Part shown: one piece after another, positions 47,031-59,940 of the stretch | Layout of the letters: every line of letters starts with the position of its first letter | Position numbering within the stretch: position 1 is the stretch's first letter | Source of the DNA: Prunella strophiata | Lineage: Eukaryota > Chordata > Aves > Passeriformes > Prunellidae | Assembly (NCBI GenBank): GCA_036583965.1 | Contig: JAZBQD010000001.1 | Location: 21,685,569 to 21,749,568, forward strand | DNA: 64,000 nucleotides | Direction: 5' to 3' | Made by a program: the position numbers and the translations under genes | The notes under the pieces: model-generated | Seen by the model: only the letters and a program-made list of their open reading frames with translations | What the model was told of the DNA's origin: nothing | Databases searched by the model: none

Positions 47031-49379
47031 TTATCTTTTTAATAAGCCAGCCTGTAAGAGGAGCAATCCACTTGTAGCTGATGACTATTATTTACATTTG
47101 TAATAATATATTTCAAGAGCATAACTAATAGCCTGCAGTAATTTAGGCAACAGAATTCCTCCATTTGACATCCCTTTGGAGAAATTATGAAACAAACCCT
47201 AAACAGATGCTGACAAGCTGTTCCCAAACACGGATGCAACATCATTTTTAAAAACTGCTTAACTAATCAACATTTGAAAGTAAAAGTACTGCTTGTGACC
47301 TGCATTATCATGCAAACTGTGTATTATTTTCCCCTTCTGAATCTAGAATTCATTATCATATTTGATTTATCATGCACAGCCCTACAAACCTTATTTACCC
47401 TTTAGCTTCTCAGCCCTCACAGCACCCTGATAATTTAATACCCTCATCCAAATCTTTGTTTTCCTCATCTCATCAAAACATGATCCACCCATTAACATAA
47501 AAAAACCCACAACACAAAACAATTAAAAAAAAATACCAATCCCAAACCTATTGCTGAAGCAAAGCCCCCAGTAACTCCTGTGGCCCAAGCACAAGATGTT
47601 TGACAAAGATTTATAGTTAAAAACAGTTTCAAAGCAAGGGAAAACTGATAACATCCCTTGTTAATGTTTGTCAACAGTTGATTACCTTCAGTCAAATATT
47701 TACAGCTTGTTTACAATTTCAACATCAACAATTTCGACTTGCAGTCATTTTGTTTTGTTCCACATTTGACTGCAAGAATGAGGCCCTCAAGCACTAAAAA
47801 AAAAAAAATAAAATCAACCTGCATCAAAAAGATCACCCTGCTAATTACTTTTTCTGCTTGTGTAAAGTGCGTTGGAGCTCCACAGCTCTTATTGTTAAAG
47901 CTTTATTATCAAAATATCATTTTAGCTCTGAATAAGAGCAACAATGCTGTGAAACACCCAGGTATTCACAAGGAGCTTCCAACGTTCCCATTTGCCTGTT
48001 CCACCTGGTTCTTCACCCTTTTCATATCCATCAACCCTCTAATTTAGGCAGCCCAATTTCCAGCTCCTCCTCACCTCAACAGCCCAAATGAGCCTGGCAA
48101 ACAAGGACTGCAGCAAACCCACTCCATCTTCCCAATTATTTGGAGTTTACAATACACCTGGACCTGAAGGGCATTTAGGGAATCCTGAAATAGCAAAGAA
48201 TTGCCACCAGAGCTGCTGGACAGCAGGCAGATAGCCCAGGCAGAAAGATTACAGGCAATCAGTGATTCCAACCAGGAATAAAAGCCTGGTTAGCTCTAAA
48301 GGAAGGCAGGAACAGCCACCAGGATTCTGCTCTTCCTTAATTATAGTCCAGGAATAATGTGCTGAAGGTTCATCTCTAGGAGGGGTAAAGGGTAGAAAAC
48401 CAAGGCCCAGTTTTGAGCAGAACCTGTACATTGGTAATAAAAAGTAACAATAAATTGCTGCCTCTGTTATGCATTAATACAGGGTTCTACAGGCAAGCCT
48501 TGGAAAGATTTTGCTATTTCCTCTAGCAAAGTCACCCATCTAATAATAAAAAGGAATGATAAACAGCAAACGAGCAGGAAGGAAGCAAAAAAACCCAAAC
48601 ACCAAAAAACCCTAAAATCACACAAACCTTTGACACAACTAAAGAGGGAAAAAAGGGAGAAATCCTCTCACCAGCTCTAACCCAGTGGCCAAAATGCCTG
48701 CTTTTCTTTATGTATTCTACCCAATACACTGCTACTCTTTATTCACTAACTACTGGCACATAGAACTTTGCTTCATAAACCCACATCAGGCTACAGCGCC
48801 AACTCTTGTAGTAGTAAATATGTGTGTCCAGGAGCATTTTCACTGAAACAACTCCAGCCAAAGTTGTATGAACTACAGGTCTCTACTACTATGATGCAGT
48901 TTTCCCCAAATATGTACAGAACAGGAAAACACACTGGAGGGAAAAAAAAAAAAAAAGCCTCAGAGAGGGAAAAGATCCTGGATGGTTTCAGTTGTGCATC
49001 TCAAAGCAAAACACTAAAGGAGGGGAAAAAAAACAAACCCCAAAAAGAAAAACCAGGACATTCAGATTCAGTATAAATCCCAATGCTGGATGCTTGAAGG
49101 AGGGAAGAACCAAGGGAGCTTTTTCAGAAAAAGGGAATACTTTGAGTATGCAAGGAAAATGAGCTATTTTCTGGGTTTCCACAGATAAAATATGACACTA
49201 AGAAATCCAAAATGTAGGTACAGGACAAGAGAGATGAAAGTGAGGTGTATCATAAGGCTGTGTTTTTTTCATTGTTTTATTGCTGCTTTGCCAACAGTCA
49301 CAGTTGTGGATCCTGCAGCCTGCACTCCCATGTGGGGGTTATTCCCATCAGGGTGCAGGAGGCTTGAGGAAGAGAAAGA
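47031..49379. other. Single-copy AT-rich DNA; possible conserved non-coding block near 47690-47960
   Basis: No gene recognised. 47690-47960 is rich in TAAT, CAAAT and CTTTATTA-like motifs and repeat-free. Short A-rich tracts occur near 47800, 48590, 48940 and 49027. Confidence 0.4.
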
Positions 49380-49566
49380 GCAGAAGGAAAAGCCCTGCAG
49401 CAGGGCAGAAACAGCCCCAGGCACCAGCACAGCCTGGGAGGAGCTGCTGGAGCAGCTCTGTGAAGGACCTTGGGGACACTGAGCAGTCCCTGGGGCCAGC
49501 AGAGGGTCCTGGGGACACCAGCTGCCCACTGAGCTCCTGCAGCCTCAGACACCCTGGGACCCTGTG
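49380..49566. repeat. GC-rich unclassified repeat, partial copy (opposite orientation to the 15.2-kb copy)
   Basis: 49511-49566 matches the reverse complement of 15199-15254 with two differences by eye. The remainder (GGAGGAGCTGCTGGAGCAGC and neighbours) is compositionally alike but only loosely alignable. Open frames on both strands lack domains. Confidence 0.6.
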
Positions 49567-50683
49567 AGAAAGGAACAGGACTCTCCTGGTGAGCATTAAG
49601 GAGTGAGGACTCTAGAGAAACCCCCACCACAACACAATGCTCAGGGACAAGATAATTCAGGCTCTCTGAATGTGTTCCCAGTGAGGCAGCTCATCAATAT
49701 GAACAACACAACAGTGTCACCACTGCACCAAATCAAACCTCCAAAGGCAGCAAGGGAAAAAAAAAAACAACAATCACTGAAATTATTAAATGTCTTGTTG
49801 TGGGAATCTGTTTCTCCCTCCCGAAAAGATTACATGTATAAATTAAACACAGACCCTGTAAAAGGATAATCCCTTCCATTAAATCTCTAGTTGCAACTAT
49901 TTCTCCTCTAATATGCACCTACTGTATTTATCAATCTTACAAGCACAAGAATTATTGAGAGAGGAACTGCAGCATATTCAACCAGCAAAATTCCAAAGAA
50001 AAATCTTTCTCTTAGGCAGCAAATGTTGCTGAATTTTGGGGTTGTGGATCATCGCCCAAAGGGTCCTTTTAACACAAGAATCTGAAACACTGTGTTTAGG
50101 TTTAGTTGAGCTTTCCCCATCTGCACAAGGAGCAGCTTTGCTTTATTCACAGATTTACCAGGTGATACATCTATCCCAAAACATTAACTGGAAATGAGAG
50201 CTATAAAGCAGCTGATGGTTGGGTTTTCTGATTAAATGCAAGGTACAGGCTCCGATCTGCTCTGTGCACTCACACCAAGCCAATATTAGACATAGCAGAG
50301 AAGAACAGATCTTACACCCCTCCACAAGCACCAACCCATTTAATCCACAAACTATTGTCCTTCTGGAAGAGATGTGCTTTTGATGAACACAAAAAATCCC
50401 CTCCTGCCAAATTCTCCTGCACTGCAGTGGTTTGGGGTATGTGTTTGCTTGTGGCAAGAATGATCATTAGATTTCTGCAGATAATTTGAGCATTATCTAC
50501 AGGAACAGCAAACGATCCCTCAGAGACAGCTCAGAGTGTGGCATTTGCATTCCCTCTCCTGAAAATACTGAAAAGTTTGGACTTGCCATCTGCCTCCGCT
50601 CTTTGTGCAGGGGACATCAGTTCCACTCAAAAATGCAGTTGTTCCTCTTATCTCACACATTATATTATGGAAAAAGAGATTGG
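49567..50683. other. Single-copy DNA, no gene recognised
   Basis: Nothing supportable. Confidence 0.5.
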
Positions 50684-50802
50684 TTTGGCTTGGAGGGACC
50701 TCAAAACTCATCCAGTTCTACTCCAGGGACCCCTTTCACTATCCCTGGTTGCTCCAAGTCCCATCCAGCCTGGCCTTGGGCACTGCCAGGGGTGGTGAGT
50801 CC
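50684..50802 (-). mobile_element. CR1 LINE 3' fragment, type A
   Basis: TTGGTTTGGCTTGGAGGGAC, CAAAACTCATCCAGTTCTAC, CACTATCCCTGGTTGCTCCA and GGCCTTGGGCACTGCCAGGG. 5'-truncated at that point. Confidence 0.88.
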
Positions 50803-51437
50803 ATGGGAAACAAATCCGGATGAATCTGAGGTTAATGCATTGGTGGACAGCTGCTTTTCCAAGGGATGGTATATTCTTGAAAATAATCCCTGTATTTTCC
50901 TCCCCTCCCTTCTTTTAAAAGTCACCTTACTGGGAAAGTTACAAAAGCCAGGAGCCTTAAAATGAGAAACTTTGTTTTGTCTGTGTGCCAATCAGGGCAC
51001 ACAGATCCAAAACCACTTCGACCCAAAACCTGAACCAAGAAATGTTCCCTCAGCTGAGAGCTCCCAGAGACACCAGGATCTTTCCCGAAGTGCAGTAACC
51101 CAAATGTGCATTAGCCAGTCACTCTCCAAAAAACAAGAAAAGGACCAGAATTCAAGAAGACATGCAATTTGAAGAACCCATATTTATAGGAAAGTTAAGG
51201 TAGCTAGAAAAAAAAATACTGTAAGGAAACAGCAGCTGGGTCTGAGAACTACAAAATAACAATAAGAAAGTAACAACAACCTGAACAACTGTAACAAAAG
51301 TCCCAAAAGGCAGGATCTGTGATGAGAAGGAAGCATGGCATCCATTTCTATAGGTAGGAGGAACAGCCACTCCAAAGGTTCCTCCTAAAATTCTCTTTCC
51401 TTTCAAATAACCATGAGTTTTCAGCATTCTTACAGCA
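50803..51437. other. Single-copy DNA, no gene recognised
   Basis: Nothing supportable. Confidence 0.5.
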
Positions 51438-51580
51438 TCACATCCCAGAAAGGCTCAGTTTGAAGAAGCCCTCAAAGATCATCAAGTCCAGCCTTTCCCC
51501 CAGCACTGCCAAGGCCACTCATGTCCCTTGTGCCACAGCCACACTGCTTTTAAATCCCTGCAGGGATGGTGACTCAACTT
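51438..51580 (-). mobile_element. Old CR1 LINE 3' fragment
   Basis: CATCACATCCCAGAAAGGCT, CTCAAAGATCATCAAGTCCA, GCCACACTGCTTTTAAATCC and TGCAGGGATGGTGACTCAAC. Diverged older CR1. Confidence 0.82.
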
Positions 51581-52634
51581 CATACTGCAAACACAAGATG
51601 CTATTTGAAGAAGTGCATCAATAAAACCATGTTAAAAACCAACAGATGGGAGCTGGAAAAAAAATAAAATTGTTTTTTTTTGGTTCTGCCTTTCCTGGAG
51701 CAGCACCTTATTTCCACAAGGATGACAATCCAAACAACAAATCCACAAATCCTAGTTGGCTCTGCCACACAGTTTACAGGAGGACTATTATTACCTCAGC
51801 CTCCTTGCATGAGATTTAAATTAGCACATTCAATTAGGCTTGTGCAAAATAAAATCCAAGACAACGCTTGTATGGGTATTTCCTTTTCACAACCTGTTAT
51901 TCCCAGTAAAAGCAAAAAAAACCCCAACCCCCTGATTAAAGTAACAGAGGAAATTATGTTCCTTTTTAAAGGCACTAATTAGGTTTCTGTGGAATGCTGG
52001 AGGGGGATGGGTGAACCCATCCAATCTACATGGATTTCACAGTTAATTTCCAACCTCGGCCATATCCCAATTTATCTCATTAGAGAACAATATTTCAATC
52101 TCTTTTTTAGCCGTAAACCAAAGCCATCACATTGGATGCTCCAGCTCCAAACCACTGGTGGGAATTTGTGGGGAAAACAGGGAACCCTTTAGTGGCAGGG
52201 ATAACCCAGGGTGACAATTATTGTAAGCAAAGCAGGAGGCAGAATCCACCCCACCTGAAGCATTGGTGGCTGAGCCTGTGTTGCTGCAGATGCTCCAAGC
52301 CTGAATTAGCTTGGAAAACTCTGCAAGAGCAGGACAAACTCTAACCATCTTCCACCCACAAAATCATGGATGTGTGTGGTAGAATTCCTGAGTTTGCCCA
52401 GCAATCTTCATGTTCCTGAATTTCCACATTTCAGACCAACGTGTGCAGTCCACAGACTCAGCCTGAGAAGAGCAAGGAGTGGCCAAGTCCCCAAAACTGA
52501 ACAAAAAAAACCAAAAAAATCCTGCAGAAATTTGTCTTGAGAGGTGAGTTTTAGGCTTCAGAGAAATTTGACAGAAGAGCAGGAAAGCTCAAATCTACTT
52601 ACAGGAAGCAATGGAGGAACAGAAAATGGGGAGG

Positions 52635-52650
52635 AAAAAAAAAAAAAAAA
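52635..52650. repeat. A16 homopolymer
   Basis: Sixteen consecutive A. Confidence 0.93.
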
Positions 52651-54707
52651 CACACCCCAGACACCTGGAGAAACCTGAGGGACTCAATGAGATCCAGGAG
52701 CCAAGCACACACCTCTGGTGCTGTGGATCAGCAGAGCAGCCTCCTTACCTCTGTGAAAAGGTGCCAGACCTGTGCCTTGTCTCCAGAAAGGGATGAGAAA
52801 ACCTTTTGAGGTCAGCTAAGAATATGTAGTAATGAAGATCATAACCCAGCTGCTGAAAGCAGGAGCAGAAGGAAGGGACCACCAGGGGTTTGGGGTTTTA
52901 TTTTTTAAAAAGTGCATGGCAGGAAGCCAACAAGGTGAAAACCCCAAAAGCCTGAAGCCAAGGGTTAAATCCACCCAGCTGCTGACTTGGGCAATGCTGA
53001 TGCTAATGCCAAACTATTAAGTAAAGGGCAAACAAATAAAAATACAGTATAACTGCAAGTCAATACCTTAAAATACAATAAAAAAAAACTCCCCAGAACA
53101 AACAAATCGGTTCAATAAGTTTCATGTCCTTTTCAAAACTGTTCTCTTATTAATATGACTAATAAAGTTTGGCTACAACAAAGCAATAACCCATGCATGA
53201 AAAATGGGGAGTATAAATGCAGTTATTGTTTGGAGAAATCAGGGTGTACACACTTAAGAAGCCCACAAGAGCAAAATAAAGTTCTGTTCACAACAAGAAT
53301 ATTAATTCTGAATTAATTCAATGCTGTTTCTTTTAATGTGCTCAACAGATTTAGGCTCATATTTATGATACTTGAGGAGGAAAGCAGGTGCATCAATCAC
53401 TCAAGACTCAGAACACCAATTAACCCTTTGGTAAGTGATAATAAGCCGGCAGACAGCACAATGTCCAAGTAACCAAGGATTTTTTTTTTTATTTTTAAAG
53501 CAAACCTTCAGCTGCCTGCACCCTTCCCAGAGGAGGCACTTGGGCTAGAGCTGGGAATGAGTCCTGCCATCAGGCACAGCCTGGGTGATGTTTATAAACA
53601 CACATATGCTGCACTGAGCAGACTGCATTTCCTTCAGGACACAACCCAGGCTTCCAGGCACACAAGGAACACAAGGGCAGATTTTCTCCTATTACCTCAC
53701 CATCTGGTGCTGTTGTCTGAGAGCTGCAGGTTTGAAAAGCACTCACAGAACACATTTTGGTGCCAGTTCATGTGTGTGTTGTCTGAGACCCACCTAATTA
53801 CCTACAGATATTCCTGCAGCTCTCTCCTCTCATGAGCACACATTTCCAACAGTCTCATGGGGTTCTCTGAGCAAACTCCAAGCTGCTGAATTGCCCTGCT
53901 GTGCTTTGGGGTGATTTATACACATGGGGCTTGTACAGAGGTCCAAATGCTGCTATTTAACTTCTGCAGACTCCAGCATTCCCAGAGAGGTGATGGAAGC
54001 TGAGCTTTGTCTTCCTCTGTACCCCCATAGTCCCCCGCATGGCCAGCTCAAGTTGCTCTTTTTCTCAAAGACCTGAAGCAACCACTGTGCCACTGCAACC
54101 CCCTAAAAATTTCCAAGTCACTGCACTCCAAGTCTCTGCTGTTGATTTCATCTGCAATCACAATGACCCCAATCATGGCTGGGCTTCCCCAATATTTCAC
54201 AGCCACATGAAATGCCACTGAAACTCACCCACACACTGATGCTTTCAGCAACACCTGTATCTATGCTCCTCACATCCACAGAAGCAAAGCTTGAGGGCCA
54301 GGGCTACTCCAGCCTAGCAAGAGAGAAATTTCATCCATCCCAAATACAAACATTTCAATTAATGTCATTAAAAACCCATCAAAGCCACATCTCTTCCCCT
54401 CAAATGTGTGTGTGTGTGGGAAAACTATTTTAAAATCCACCAAGACTGAAGAAAATACTCTTCACACGACACAGTGTTTTGGCTTTAAACCAATTTTTTA
54501 ATTAATTAAACTGCAAGCAGAAAAAGCACTAGCTAGGAGACTCACTTGGATTTATTTCTTATTTTTTCTAAATAGTTTGTACAAGCTCTCTGTTAAGTTA
54601 CATCCACAACAAACCTGCTCTGATGCCCAAATTTCAGCTGCATGAGATAGGAACATCAAAAACCAGGGAAAAGGTACTGTTTAATTGCTTCTGCAAATCT
54701 CCAACTG

Positions 54708-54740
54708 AAAAAAAAAAAAACCAAAAACAAAACCAACCAA
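54708..54740. repeat. A-rich/C-interrupted low-complexity tract
   Basis: A13 followed by CC-interrupted A runs. Confidence 0.88.
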
Positions 54741-55763
54741 ACACATGCTTGCAACTGAAGGAAAAATTTTGGAAACACTTGCTCATTAGAAGTTGAATCC
54801 AAACTGCTTTGAAGTCCTGAGCTCTACAATTTCAGGTTGAGAGGAAAAAGACTGAAAAGTGTTTGCTGTTTCCTTTTTATTTTTTAACCAGCGTCTTGAG
54901 CAACATTTATCAACTCCAAATGCAAATTAAGCTGGGCTTAATTTTGCATTTGTATTCCAAAGGCTGATTGCCACATGCTAGAGTAACAAATAACACAGGA
55001 CATCTTAGGAGCTCAAGAAAGGGAGCAGATAACACAGACCTACATTTCAAGACTTAAATTAGATTCTGTTCACACTATCACAGACACAAACATTAAAAGC
55101 CCCAAGAAGGTTTGAACACAGAAACTCGTAACTTATCACTTCTCATAGGAGTAGGAACTACTCCAAGAAGAAATTGTACTCTTCCCTTAAAATTTCAACT
55201 CAGGTAAGCACAGCAGTGTTTCAAACTTCACTTAAACACTTCACATTCCCCAATTTTCTCATGCACAATAAAATCAAGAGGCAAAATCTCTTTTAAAAGC
55301 CTACCACTTCTTTCTCTTGCCCATTAGAGCAAACCCCACACTTCAGCAGGAACCCAAACTTCCAGAGTTTTTAAAAATTCCTCCCAGCAGAAGGAATTCA
55401 GGTTTCCAAGTCATGCTTTTTCCAAGTCATCTTTCTTTTAATATTAAGAGATCAGATTTTCTCCTCATTCTCCCACAGCTGAACAGACAGAGCCCTACCA
55501 AACTTCCCAGCACATTCTAGCTGGTTGTGGGTTTTTGGGGAGAGGAGGAGAGTGAAACTGCCACAGGTTTCTGTCATTCCATTCTCACCTGGCCCAGCAG
55601 GTTTCTCTCCAAGGATACAAACCTGCCCTTCACAGTCACTCATTTTATTCCCTGCTCAGTCCCTTCCTTTGAAATAAATTTTAAAACCTGCAGGAACTGA
55701 CCAAGAAAATTAGGAGCCAGAAGTGTCAACTCTCAGCAGACAAAGCCAGAGAAATCAGCTGCC

Positions 55764-55798
55764 CAAAAAAAAAAAAAACCAAAAAAAACCAAAACACA
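55764..55798. repeat. A-rich/C-interrupted low-complexity tract
   Basis: A14 followed by CCAAAAAAAACC units. Confidence 0.88.
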
Positions 55799-57579
55799 CT
55801 GAAGGGTGGTTGTGAAGCTCAGATGCTGCTTTGACAGCACTGAAAAGCACGGATGGCAAGTTTTCCTTTAGATTCCCCCTCTGGGCTTGTCCCCAAAGCC
55901 TTTTAAAGCATCTTGTTGGTTTTACAAGGAGAAGACAAGATAATCACTCTGACAAATGGCAACATTTACATTTGGGACATTAATTCACTTCTGAGCACAT
56001 CACCTGTCTGCCACTTCACTCCCACAACCAAGTCTGAGGCCCTAAAGAGCCAGGATTTAAGCCCAGCCTTGTTAAGCCTTTGTATTCAGCCCCTGCCTCA
56101 TCCTGGCAAAAAGCTGAGGGAGCAATTTTCTCTGCCACATTTACCCTATAAAATCCCTCAAGCATTCCCTGCTTGACTCTGTGGTGTATTCCTGATCTAA
56201 TTCATGCTGCAAAACATTCCTAGAGTTCAGTAGGTGAATTCTCCTAGTAAGGCTCCAGTATTTGTTCCAGTGGAGAACAGTGCACAAAGCAATTTAACCT
56301 GGATTTTCCTTCATAATATCCATGCAGCAACTTCTCATTTTCTTAGCCTGCATGGGAGCCAGGTCCAGTCCCTAAAAACAAGGAGTTCTGGAAATCTGGA
56401 CTTCAATGAAAATGCTGATATTTGCTTTATTCTCACTAACCAATTATTAGAAGCTGCTGAGCACCTGAAGAGCTCAGAAACCAGAGAAAAGCACCAAAGG
56501 AGTCCTCACCACAACCCCAGGGCAACTTGGGGTTTTATTTGGAATTTGTCAGTGAATCATTGAATTTCACAGAAGTCAAAACTTCTGCCCAAAAATACAA
56601 GAACACAAAGCAGGGATTTGCAAAATGTCAAACCCATAAATCCTGAAAAGCTGTAATTTGTTTCTTCCCAGCCTTTGGGAATTAATGGGATTACTAAAAG
56701 CAATGTATCAAGAATGGGAAAAGATCAGGCCTTCATTAATTTATAGAGCAACTGATTAAGCAATATTGCTGCTCTGCAGACTAAAACTAACATTTAACAG
56801 GCTGTTAAATAACTCACATTTAAAAAACACCTCTCCAAAGTGGTAACCTTTGAAAAATTTAGGATTGACCCAGTATGCAACTGCATCACCACCAACTGGG
56901 CAGTGATCCACAGGAGATGAAGGCTGGAAAAATGGCAGGTGATGTTTTGTGAGGAAGACTTGACAGTTCCTAAACCAATGGATTGCAAAGTGTAATCTGT
57001 ATTAGTCCTGATGGGGCAGGCAGTCCAAAAACCCTGATATTTTGAGGTGAATGACACCACAAAAGTTTGGTTCACTCCCAGCTCCAAATCTTCTCCCAGC
57101 AACAACTCCAACCATCAAGCTGGGAAAAGCTGGACAGCACCTGAGGCTCAGGCTGCATTTAATACCTCTGGGGAAGCTCCCACCCCTACCTGTGGAAATT
57201 GGTTTTCACAAAGAATACACAGAATTCCCAACCAAAACAGCCCCAGCAGAGGAAGCAGAGTGACCTCAGGAAGGTGACCCAGGGCACTGTGTGTCACCCT
57301 CAGGCTGCTGCAAGGAATGGAGGAGGAAGTCACCTCATCTTCCTCACCCAGTTTTTCAGGTCTTGTGCTAATCTCAGGCTACAAAATGACAAGGAAATGC
57401 AAGAGTTAATAGATCACCTACAGCAAAAACCCCAGGGAATGTGCAGCCATCTCTCTGAGAAGAGATCTTTGAGCATCCAGCCCAAAACCAGTTGGTACTT
57501 AAGCGCTCAGTGGTCTCAGAAACACCAAAATAAATATGATTCCACATGGCTGCATCTTTAAGAGAAATTCCTGCCAAAA

Positions 57580-57622
57580 CAGGATTTACTGAAATGCAAA
57601 GCAGGATTTACTGAAACACCTG
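57580..57622. repeat. Two-unit 22-bp tandem repeat
   Basis: CAGGATTTACTGAAATGCAA and CAGGATTTACTGAAACACC in direct succession, the first 15 bases identical. Confidence 0.8.
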
Positions 57623-58024
57623 CTTTCTATGTGACATCAACACCTGACCAAAAAAAAACAAAAAAAAAAAGCCAGAATTCCTAAATTAAACAAGTGACAG
57701 GACAGATAAAAATGTCCTATTTCTTACCAACAGGTTGGATAAGAGGCAAGAGATGTGCAACCATCATTTCACAGATAAGATGCTGTAGCATCCACAACCA
57801 CAGGGTTTATTTCATTTTCCTTTCCTTTTTTCCTCTCCTTTAAATGCAAACCCTACTGTCTGAGTAACACACAGGGAGAAGTAAGCTTGTGGTAACCCCA
57901 GCCATGGCTTCTTGCAGCACTATTTGAATTCCAGTCTCAATTAGGGGGAGCATGAGAGTGTCTGTAGCCCAGGGGAGGATTCACTACTGCAGGATGTTGT
58001 GATTAACATCTGCAGACTCACTTT

Positions 58025-58036
58025 GGGGGGGGGGGG
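58025..58036. repeat. G12 homopolymer
   Basis: Twelve consecutive G, the longest G run seen. A potential sequencing length-error site. Confidence 0.95.
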
Positions 58037-59190
58037 AACCAAATAAATTGGGTTAAACACAAATATGACTGAAAGTAAGCAAAGGAAGGAGCCTCTTCAG
58101 TGGGGTTTAAATGTTGTATTCCCATGTCTGCAGCCAGCTCCCAGGTGGGAAGGCAAGACAGGACTCAGCAACACCAAAATCAGCTCCTAGAGAGGCAGAA
58201 GGGGAGCAGGGGGTACAGGGGATCCAAAGTGCTGAAATGGGAAATTTTAACTCAGATGCAGCCAGGAAAAATAGCATGGCTATAAGTAGGAGTCTGCTGT
58301 ATATTGCATGACCTGCACTGAGATCCTGGAAGGAAACAAAAACTGTTGTTGGAGCCTAAAACCACCTCAGGGAGAGAATTTGTGTGTGCAGAGCAAAAGG
58401 AAGAGAGGGGAACACAAGGTGAAGGGGGAGGCACCATGGCTGCTGCCATCCTTGCTGTGCCCTCCTCACTTCCCCCTTGGAGGAGACCCTCTTAAATTCC
58501 TCAAAATAACTTTCCTGCAAAATTAGAAACCCCCTTGAAGGAAAAATAACAGCAGAGAGCATTCAGGAACAGAAGGGTTTCCAAACAAGCTTCTCAGATT
58601 GCTGTACACAGATATAGAACAAGGATTTAACCACCTGCTTCCACTGTGAGCCACAAAGCCACCTGGCAACATCCAGATAGAAGATTTGCTCCATAACTTC
58701 ATGTAAATACAGAGCTTAGTGCCTGAAACAACACATATTGCCTTAAAAATAAATGTATCAAATTATCTCAGGAGCTTCAACGCATGGAAATGCAACAGAA
58801 ATATCTGAGAGCAGCTCGTGGACTACAGAATCCCTCATTTTTCCAGGCAAAAAAACAAACCACCATTTGAAAGGCATCATCAAAATTATTTCTGATCTAA
58901 TTTAAAGGATTACCTAAAAAACCTAATAAGCTCCAGTTGTAATTAGATAAATTGCATACTCAGATTGATGAAGCTTGTCATTTACAGCAAGGGCCCACAT
59001 TCCTCCTGTCTGTAACAAGAATGCTCCATTGGAACATTCTTCCATTGGGAAAGCTCCATCAGTCAAAGCCAAGAAACCAAGGGGAGGTGCACTTTTAACA
59101 CAGGGCTGGCTTAAAGTCCTTGAAGTTCACCTGAAAAGGTGTTCTTGCAAAGCAATGCTTTATTGCCCTTACATTAAAAAAAACTCCTCC

Positions 59191-59385
59191 TGCAAGAGGG
59201 CAGGGCTGGATGGGATACTGGGAATTAGGAATTGTTCCCTGGCAGGGTGGGCAGGCCCTGGCACAGGGTGCCCAGAGCAGCTGTGGCTGCCCCTGGATCC
59301 CTGGCAGTGCCCAAGGCCAGCAGGAGCAGCCTGGGATGGTGGAAGGTGTCCCTGCTCATGGAAGGGGGTAGGAATTTTGGATGAG
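59191..59385 (+). mobile_element. CR1 LINE fragment, type A
   Basis: GCAAGAGGGCAGGGCTGGAT, a GGAATTAGGAATTGTTCCCT block (the same AATTAGGAATT insertion as the minus copies at 7.7 and 34.9 kb), the type A core, GGAGCAGCCTGGGATGGTGG, and a degraded tail. Confidence 0.93.
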
Positions 59386-59473
59386 CTCCGACTAAGTCCT
59401 TTGTGAGATCACCACAGACATTGCAGATGTCTACAACCACCCTGCCAGTTGAAACTTCATACACCAACCTCAG

Positions 59474-59571
59474 AATCACAAAACGTTTTAGGTCAGAAAC
59501 ACCCTCCCAGCCCATTGAATCCAACCTGTGCCCAATGCCCACCTTGTCCCCAGCCCAAAGCACTGAGTGCC
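59474..59571 (-). mobile_element. CR1 LINE type B, 3' part, interrupted by an LTR
   Basis: The terminus AGAATCACAAAACGTTTTAG is followed by CACCTTGTCCCCAGCCCAAA and GCACTGAGTGCC, where the LTR interrupts it. The element resumes at 59941 with GTGCCACCTCCAGCCCTTCC. Confidence 0.9.
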
Positions 59572-59940
59572 TGTCACAGCTGAGACAGCCACAATACACA
59601 GAATGTCACCAAACCATATCAGAAAGCTTCACCCCTTCACAGAGTAACTCCTTACCAGGTCAGAAGGCTTCATGTGTCTGCACACACAGAGCAACACCCC
59701 ATCACTTCAGAAGGCTGCAAGCATCTACCCTTCTCCTTCTTCAGCCCAACCTTTTATTCCCCTTATCATTAATGCCCTGCACCTGTGTGCCCTCTGCTCC
59801 CTGTGGGATTGGTCAGTGTCCCTGGCACTCCATGGCTCATCACCTTCAGTATCAGTCACCTGTCCTGCACAGCTGCAGCCCAGTGGGGATGAGGCTCAGC
59901 CACAGCCCCACTCCCAATTACCACAAACTCTGTGCCTACA
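59572..59940 (-). mobile_element. Solo LTR of an endogenous retrovirus, 369 bp, inserted in CR1
   Basis: The insert begins TGTCACAGCTGAGACAGCC and ends AACTCTGTGCCTACA, so it has TG..CA termini on both strands. It is flanked by the 5-bp direct repeat GTGCC (59567-59571 and 59941-59945), the signature of retroviral-type integration. On the minus strand GGAATAAAAGG (complement of 59750-59760) could serve as polyadenylation or TATA-like signal, which is why I orient it minus. No internal genes remain, so it arose by LTR-LTR recombination. The retrovirus family is not identified. Confidence 0.88.

Larger units (their letters stand above)
51581..59190. other. Long single-copy stretch, no gene recognised
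   Basis: 7.6 kb without a recognisable transposable element or gene. It contains A-rich tracts (52635-52650, 54708-54740, 55764-55798, 57650-57671), a short (TG)n near 54403-54417, and a small duplication and G12 run listed separately. Frames of 60-120 codons have no domain. Confidence 0.5.

Noticed and set aside
44704..47042. Homologous plus-strand frames in the two duplicated segments, possibly a paralogous small gene pair
   Set aside because: Most differences between copies are amino-acid changing, and there is no start or splice framework common to both.
54403..54417. Short (TG)n tract
   Set aside because: Only about seven units; too short to be notable.
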